Shown here one piece after another: positions 31,894 to 36,303 of a stretch of DNA of 36,303 bases (positions within the stretch are counted from its first letter, which is position 1; every line of letters starts with the position of its first letter). Under the pieces are notes generated by a model. That model was given only the letters and a program-made list of their open reading frames with translations, was not told the origin of the DNA and did no database searches. The DNA comes from Pseudomonas sp. TNT3 (GTDB lineage: Bacteria; Pseudomonadota; Gammaproteobacteria; Pseudomonadales; Pseudomonadaceae). Location of the stretch: NCBI RefSeq assembly GCF_010095445.2, contig NZ_WFGV02000057.1, positions 1-36,303 of the forward strand, read 5' to 3'. The position numbers were made by a program, and so were the translations under genes.

Positions 31894-33179
31894 CCGAGCA
31901 GTCCCCATGTCACATCTTTATGCAGTTGCCGGTATTTTTCCGATAGCGGCCAAAGGCGCTTCTGATAAAAGCCCACGAGTGCCATAGGCATGATCTCGCC
32001 CTGAGAGAAATAGCGGGGCGTATTCCTTTCCACCAATCGATAAAAACCTCCGTGGCCGGACCACGCTATCTTCCAGTAGCCGCTCTGCGGGCAGGCTTCG
32101 TCGCTGGTGCAGGTTGGCCCGAGAAAGTTGGTCTCGCTGAACGAGGGTGAGCCCGGCAAGGGTTTGCCGGTCTCGGGGTCGAGGACCATGGCTTTGGCCA
32201 GTTGGTTGATCAGTGCGGTGCTGGGTTTTTCTGGTGGGATATTGGCAAGGCGTTCTTCCAGCCATTTGAGTTTTCCGTCCCAGGCGGGCAGCTTGGCCGG
32301 TGGTAGCGGGAGGATGTCGTTGATTTCGGGGACTTTGGGATTCGCGTAGGAATAGTTGGCGAGTATTCGCCAGATTTTTTTGTAGCGCTCGGCGCGTTCC
32401 AAGTCCTCTTCTTGGCCTAGGTAATTTAGTTCATCCGAACGGGGAGGGTTTCGAAATGCATCTTCCAGCCATCCAGCTGCGGTTTCGTCACCTGCTGCCA
32501 CTCCAAGTTGGAATGTTTCCAACGCCACTTGGTACTGTTTTTTGTTCTTGAGATAAACTCCTGCGGCAATAGCCGCCTTACCATTGCCTTGTTCAGCAGC
32601 GCAGCGATACATCTGAAGCGCAATGTTAGGTGCAACATCGCTCGGCTCAAGCTTGTCGCCCACATAGTACTGAGCTTGCCCTCCCCCCTTATCAGCAGCT
32701 GCACGGAAATAACGCAGGGCCATTTCCGAGTCCTGTTTCAGCCCAGCAGAACCCTGTTGCAGGAAGATCCCGACGAAGTAGTAGCCAGTCGCAACACCTT
32801 CACTTATCAGTCGTTCGCTTAACCGTAGATGCTCGTCGCCTCGAAGCTGGAAGTGTCCGCGCATGGCGCCGTTCTGCAGGTTGATATTGGCCTTGTAATG
32901 GCCATTTTCAGTGGCAATGCGGTACAGCCTTTCGATCTCCACATCTACGCTTTTATCTTCTTTGAGCTGATTGTTTTTTTGCAGCCAACGCGCGTACTGA
33001 AACAGCACGTCGGCCTCAGTTGAGGGCGTGGGGAATTGTTCGTGTACGCAGGTGAAGGCCAGGTTGGCCTTAATTTCGTTGAGGGAATTCACATGAGGGT
33101 CCTTTTTTTTATAGCTAAAGGTGCTGCGGCTGTCGCAGGCCGCCAACAACACGATTGATAACAGGAAAATGTGGCGCAT
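31890..33179 (-). CDS. Sel1-repeat lipoprotein, first copy, probable immunity to the PLD effector (Tli5b-like)
   Basis: The protein is 429 residues from ATG 33179, whose first base is the last of the effector stop (TGATG). The lipoprotein signal is MRHIFLLSIVLLAAC (lipid on Cys15), unrelated to the signals of copies 2 and 3. Sel1-like repeats and the same C-terminal region follow. ATG 33251 would lie inside the effector gene and give no signal peptide, so 33179 is preferred. Coupled translation right after the toxin is typical of immunity genes. The differing signal and middle region against a near-identical C-terminus suggest recombination among copies. Confidence 0.87.
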   Translation of the reverse strand: MRHIFLLSIVLLAACDSRSTFSYKKKDPHVNSLNEIKANLAFTCVHEQFPTPSTEADVLFQYARWLQKNNQLKEDKSVDVEIERLYRIATENGHYKANINLQNGAMRGHFQLRGDEHLRLSERLISEGVATGYYFVGIFLQQGSAGLKQDSEMALRYFRAAADKGGGQAQYYVGDKLEPSDVAPNIALQMYRCAAEQGNGKAAIAAGVYLKNKKQYQVALETFQLGVAAGDETAAGWLEDAFRNPPRSDELNYLGQEEDLERAERYKKIWRILANYSYANPKVPEINDILPLPPAKLPAWDGKLKWLEERLANIPPEKPSTALINQLAKAMVLDPETGKPLPGSPSFSETNFLGPTCTSDEACPQSGYWKIAWSGHGGFYRLVERNTPRYFSQGEIMPMALVGFYQKRLWPLSEKYRQLHKDVTWGLLG

Positions 33180-34993
33180 CAGTCGATGTCCTTCAGCGTG
33201 GCTTTGTCGTAATAAAACTCGACGAGAGGGGCGTAAGGAGTTCCCACCCACCGGTCCTTTTTCCGCTGCTTGTTTTCATCAATGATTCTCTGCCAGCCCT
33301 TGAACGCCGCCCCCGGATCATCCTGCGCCCCCTTCCCATCCGTATGCATATCCCACAACCGCTGCCGCAGCGCCTGCGTCACACTCGCCCACTCATGGGC
33401 AATATTCAGCTCGCTATCAACCTGCATGCTCCGGGTGTTGATGTTGGCCGAGCCATGGGTGGTGAACACGTCGTCGACGATCATCAACTTGGAGTGGATG
33501 TACACCGGCATCCAGTTACCGGCGGGCGAGTCGGGGGCGACCAGCGAGCACAGGTGGACCTTCAGGCCGGGTCGCTCTTCTTGCTGAATCGTGCTGTCCT
33601 TGATCGCGCGAATCTGGCTGTTCAGTTCGTCCTCCCAGTCAGCCAGTTCGCGCTGCCCCACAAGATCACGGAGGTCGGGGTTTGGCCGGGGCGGCGCGTT
33701 TTGTTTCACCCGCTCGATGCGCTGTAGCTTCGTGACTTCGGGAATGATCTCGCCTCGGCCGAGGCTCTGGAGCATGCGCTGGGTATTGACCGCGCCAGCC
33801 CCTACGCTGTCTTCGCTGGCATTGGTGATCACGAACACGTGCAAGGGGCCATGTATGCCAGGATCGCGCCCGGCTCTGGTCTGGCCAGCCGCCACGGCCT
33901 TGATCAGCTCGGCCAGAGGTGGCCAGCGAAAGTACTGGTTCTCTATGTAGATGAATTGGGTCGCGTTATTGACGGCTTGCAGATAGAGCTGCTCGATGTC
34001 GCGCTTGCCTTCCTGGGCTTGGGTGCGCACGATCTGCGCGATTTGTCGGGTAGCGTCCGGGGTGCATTGCAACTGCGGTCCGCATTGCATGGACTGTCGT
34101 GAAGCAATCAAGTTTTCGCCGGTTTCCTTGCGCCAAGCCTTTGCGAAGTTGTGGTGCAAGGCTTCCAGAATCGGCCCGCTGACGCGGCTGGAAATATCTT
34201 GACGCGGAGTCTTGCCGCGGGGGCCTTTGTTGGGAGCGGGCTTGCGATCTTCCGAGCGATTCAGCGCCGTATGGGCGTTGGTGTCCCAGTACTCATCGAG
34301 CATGTTGTGACCCATGACGAATCCGACGGCGCGCTCCGGCAATTCAAAGTCAACCAACACGGTTTTTTGATGGTGCGTCGCTGTTGCTGCGAGGGTAAAG
34401 CGCGTAGCGCTACTGGTCTGCGGATCGAGACGCGCGCGCCGTACTTGATGTTCGATTTCCGCTCGTTCATTGAAGTCGAAACCGCGACTGACAAACGCCG
34501 GTAATCGCAGCGCAACATGCTGCGCCGCTTTATCGTCCGAGACCGCACACTCGGCAAACCACTGTCGGTCGTATTCGTATTGAGCGGGAGTGGAACTCTG
34601 CAAGGCCCGATCATTGATGCGCACGGTACCTTTACCGGGCAAGTTGGCCTCGCCTGCGAAACCTGCGCTGTTGAACGGCATTTCCCAGCCCAGTATCCGA
34701 ACCTTGATGCCCTTTTTCGCCTTCGTCTTCAGTAGCTCGCCGATGCGCGGCGTCTCGCGGTCGCGAATGAAATACATCGACGGCTGAAAGCCCCAGCAGA
34801 TGATGTCGACGGAGGCCTTGGCCTGATCAATGGCCTCGTGAACGGCTCGAAAGGCTTCTTCACCGTTGATCAACGGTTGATAAGTGGCCAAGGCTGGCGG
34901 GTATTCAGTGTCCTGCACGTACCAGGGCGGGGTACAGGTTACTTCTTGGGTATGCTGGAGTGCGACGGGGGCGACGATCTCGGTGTGCCTCAT
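33179..34993 (-). CDS. Phospholipase D-family T6SS effector (Tle5/PldB-like)
   Basis: This 604-residue protein has two HKD motifs: H208-x-K210-x4-D215 (HHQKTVLVD) and H500-x-K502-x4-D507 (IHSKLMIVD, followed by GSANINTRSM), plus IENQYF at 351-356. Together these make the PLD active site that cleaves phosphatidylethanolamine-type lipids. No signal peptide is present, as expected for VgrG-loaded cargo. It is shorter than PldB (about 730). ATG 34993 overlaps the vgrG stop (ATGA). Two Sel1 lipoprotein genes follow directly, matching the PldB/Tli5b arrangement of P. aeruginosa. Action in the target-cell periplasm is inferred. Confidence 0.9.
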   Translation of the reverse strand: MRHTEIVAPVALQHTQEVTCTPPWYVQDTEYPPALATYQPLINGEEAFRAVHEAIDQAKASVDIICWGFQPSMYFIRDRETPRIGELLKTKAKKGIKVRILGWEMPFNSAGFAGEANLPGKGTVRINDRALQSSTPAQYEYDRQWFAECAVSDDKAAQHVALRLPAFVSRGFDFNERAEIEHQVRRARLDPQTSSATRFTLAATATHHQKTVLVDFELPERAVGFVMGHNMLDEYWDTNAHTALNRSEDRKPAPNKGPRGKTPRQDISSRVSGPILEALHHNFAKAWRKETGENLIASRQSMQCGPQLQCTPDATRQIAQIVRTQAQEGKRDIEQLYLQAVNNATQFIYIENQYFRWPPLAELIKAVAAGQTRAGRDPGIHGPLHVFVITNASEDSVGAGAVNTQRMLQSLGRGEIIPEVTKLQRIERVKQNAPPRPNPDLRDLVGQRELADWEDELNSQIRAIKDSTIQQEERPGLKVHLCSLVAPDSPAGNWMPVYIHSKLMIVDDVFTTHGSANINTRSMQVDSELNIAHEWASVTQALRQRLWDMHTDGKGAQDDPGAAFKGWQRIIDENKQRKKDRWVGTPYAPLVEFYYDKATLKDID

Positions 34994-36303
34994 TGCTTTT
35001 TCCCTTCCTGATTACCGATTCGTTCCAGCACCGCGTCGTATAGCGCGCGATGATCCCTGTGCGATACGGGTTGACTCATCTCGGCGTCAACTTGCGCGGG
35101 ATGGTTGTGCAAGCCGCGGTTAGCCAGCTGCGCCTGTTCGGCGTTGCGGTAATCGGTAGGCACCGGGACCTGGTAGGTCACGCCGTTGGCCATGACCAAC
35201 CGGTAGCTGCGGGTTACCACCTGATGATCGATCAGCAACTGCCCCGAAGCGTCCAGCACGCCTCGCTGGAGCTCGGCACCGTCGGCGTAGAGTGTGTAGG
35301 GCATGCCCGCCCAGACTTGGCGGTTCGCATTCGGCGCTTGCGATACGTTGAATCGCAGCGTTTGTCTGGACAGGCTTTTCGGGTAGTCCGGATGCGCGGC
35401 AGTCAGGTTGGCCGGCCCGCTGTAGGCAAAATGCACCGACTTGACCTTGTAATCCCCCACCGTGCCCGACTCGATGCCGCAATGGTCCATCGTGATGTAG
35501 CTGCCGCCGGCATTGAGGGTGATTTTCTTCTTGGCGGTGATGCGGATTTCGTCCTCGGTGCTGGTGATGTCCAGACCGTGCCGCGCCATCAATTCGAGCG
35601 TGTCGTTTTGTGCCTGCACGCTGACCGGACCTTGATTGGCGATCAGCTTGATGCCGAGCTTGCGCACGAACAGGCTCAGCCCCTGCCCCACCCCCATGAA
35701 CAGGCGCTTGACCACGCTGAGGTCGGCCTCGCCACCGGCGTTGAGCATCAGGTTATTTTGCGCCGCCAGTTGCAGATGATTGCCACTGCTGAGGGCGATG
35801 CCTTGCGGTGCGCTCAGCAGCAGGACGGACGACTTGAGCTGCTCCAGGTCCTGGCGCAGCAGCTTGATTTGTGCGGTCACATCCGCCGGTTCCGCGTGGG
35901 CGGCCTGGGCATCGACGGAGAGTTTTTGCAGTTGGTCGCCGGCCTGTTGTAAGCGGCCCACGGCGGTGCTCATCTCAAGCACTTGACCTTGGCCTTTGGG
36001 CTGTCCATCAGCACTGATAAAGATCCCTTTACCCGCGCGGAGACTCCCCCAGTCATCGGTTCTTAACTCAAACCCCTCCCCCCGTTTCTGCTTCTTGGCA
36101 TCCACCAGATGCCCCAGATTCAGCTGACTTTTGCCGCCATATTCCGTGCTGAGCTTGATGTGCTCCTGCCCGCGCAGGTCTTCCATGCGCAGTTTGTTGT
36201 TGGCGGGTGTGCGCAGCACGTTGCGGCTGTGGTCGCGCTTGGCCAGGGTGATGTGGTCCGGGTGCTGGCTGTCGTGCAGGGCGTGGGCGATGTAGGGGCG
36301 GTC
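34990..36303 (-). CDS. VgrG tip protein of a type VI secretion system, C-terminal part (5' end outside window)
   Basis: 437 residues are visible. They begin in the conserved gp5-like region (RDHSRNVLRTPANNKLRMED, GQEHIKLSTEYGGKSQLNLG, RGEGFELRTDDWGSLRAGKG) and continue through a DUF2345 needle with repeats (LSSGNHLQLAAQNNLMLNAGG, DEIRITAKKKITLNAGGSYI). A C-terminal extension at visible residues ~316-381 (35161-35358) looks like a transthyretin-type beta sandwich (ADGAELQRGVLDASGQLLID). A His-containing tail (HNHPAQVDAEMSQ) follows. TTR-like VgrG tails carry phospholipase effectors in other species. The frame is open to the window edge, so the true start lies beyond 36303. The stop overlaps the PLD start. 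Confidence 0.93.
   Translation of the reverse strand, partial: DRPYIAHALHDSQHPDHITLAKRDHSRNVLRTPANNKLRMEDLRGQEHIKLSTEYGGKSQLNLGHLVDAKKQKRGEGFELRTDDWGSLRAGKGIFISADGQPKGQGQVLEMSTAVGRLQQAGDQLQKLSVDAQAAHAEPADVTAQIKLLRQDLEQLKSSVLLLSAPQGIALSSGNHLQLAAQNNLMLNAGGEADLSVVKRLFMGVGQGLSLFVRKLGIKLIANQGPVSVQAQNDTLELMARHGLDITSTEDEIRITAKKKITLNAGGSYITMDHCGIESGTVGDYKVKSVHFAYSGPANLTAAHPDYPKSLSRQTLRFNVSQAPNANRQVWAGMPYTLYADGAELQRGVLDASGQLLIDHQVVTRSYRLVMANGVTYQVPVPTDYRNAEQAQLANRGLHNHPAQVDAEMSQPVSHRDHRALYDAVLERIGNQEGKKQ
35161..35358 (-). other. Transthyretin-like C-terminal domain of VgrG, probable effector-loading adaptor
   Basis: The segment VWAGMPYTLYADGAELQRG...LIDHQVVTRSYRLVMANG is a short series of beta strands with the G-x-L-D-x-x-G-x-L turn typical of TTR/carboxypeptidase-regulatory domains. 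It lies after the DUF2345 needle and directly before the effector gene. Such a tail binds the phospholipase cargo in studied Tle1 and PldB systems; binding here is inferred. Confidence 0.65.

Overview
The window looks like chromosome of a fluorescent-group Pseudomonas. The base composition is GC-rich and the proteins read as ordinary Pseudomonas proteins. The gaps are full of Pseudomonas-type REP/REPIN palindromes (motifs such as GCGAGCAGGCTC and GGCAAGCCAGCTCCCAC). A VgrG - phospholipase D - Sel1 lipoprotein module like that around P. aeruginosa PldB closes the window. The species call is inference; no rRNA, tRNA or phage genes were seen.

Layout. (1) 1-4637, + strand: tail of a polyamine-type ABC ATPase, two permeases (the second broken by a frameshift), a periplasmic binding protein and an amidase-signature hydrolase. 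(2) 4621-11430: a tetR - P5C-reductase-like - ProX - ProW - ProV operon on the minus strand, divergent from a flavin/Fe-S demethylase resembling N-methylproline demethylase (StcD). The two units share a gap with a perfect 17-9-17 palindrome. This is probably a betaine or N-methylated proline uptake and catabolism locus. (3) 11431-17350: a REPIN joined to a heptamer tandem repeat, a cupin, a LeuC/LeuD paralogue pair, a TtdR-like LysR regulator divergent from a 2-hydroxycarboxylate:Na+ symporter, and a small acidic protein with a clear terminator. (4) 17352-19845: a three-gene minus-strand membrane/stress operon (DUF3618, holin-X-like, and an Ala/Ser-rich membrane protein) and a low-affinity-iron-permease-family protein. 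(5) 19846-23900: a long non-coding stretch (11-bp repeats, a hairpin-rich block, four REPs spaced about 70 bp), a cobalamin riboswitch and a BtuFCD-type ABC transporter, ending in a 51-bp inverted repeat. (6) 23900-30376: MocR regulator/EamA exporter pair, secreted alpha/beta hydrolase, NIPSNAP protein, DUF2268-like zinc protease, a VanX-YkuD fusion and a GNAT acetyltransferase. (7) 30518-36303, minus strand: vgrG (cut by the window edge), a Tle5/PldB-like phospholipase D and two full plus one truncated Sel1-type lipoprotein genes, all joined by 1-4 nt stop/start overlaps.

How it works together. Three transport/catabolism loci handle small nitrogen or organic-acid nutrients: polyamine-like or amide compounds, betaine/N-methylproline, and 2-hydroxy acids. 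A B12 uptake system is controlled by its riboswitch. The T6SS module would load a phospholipase on a VgrG tip through a transthyretin-like tail while the Sel1 lipoproteins protect the producer. The strongest leads are the mosaic Sel1 immunity family, the VgrG-tail/effector pairing, the betaine locus with its palindromic operator and unusual reductase, and the composite repeats.
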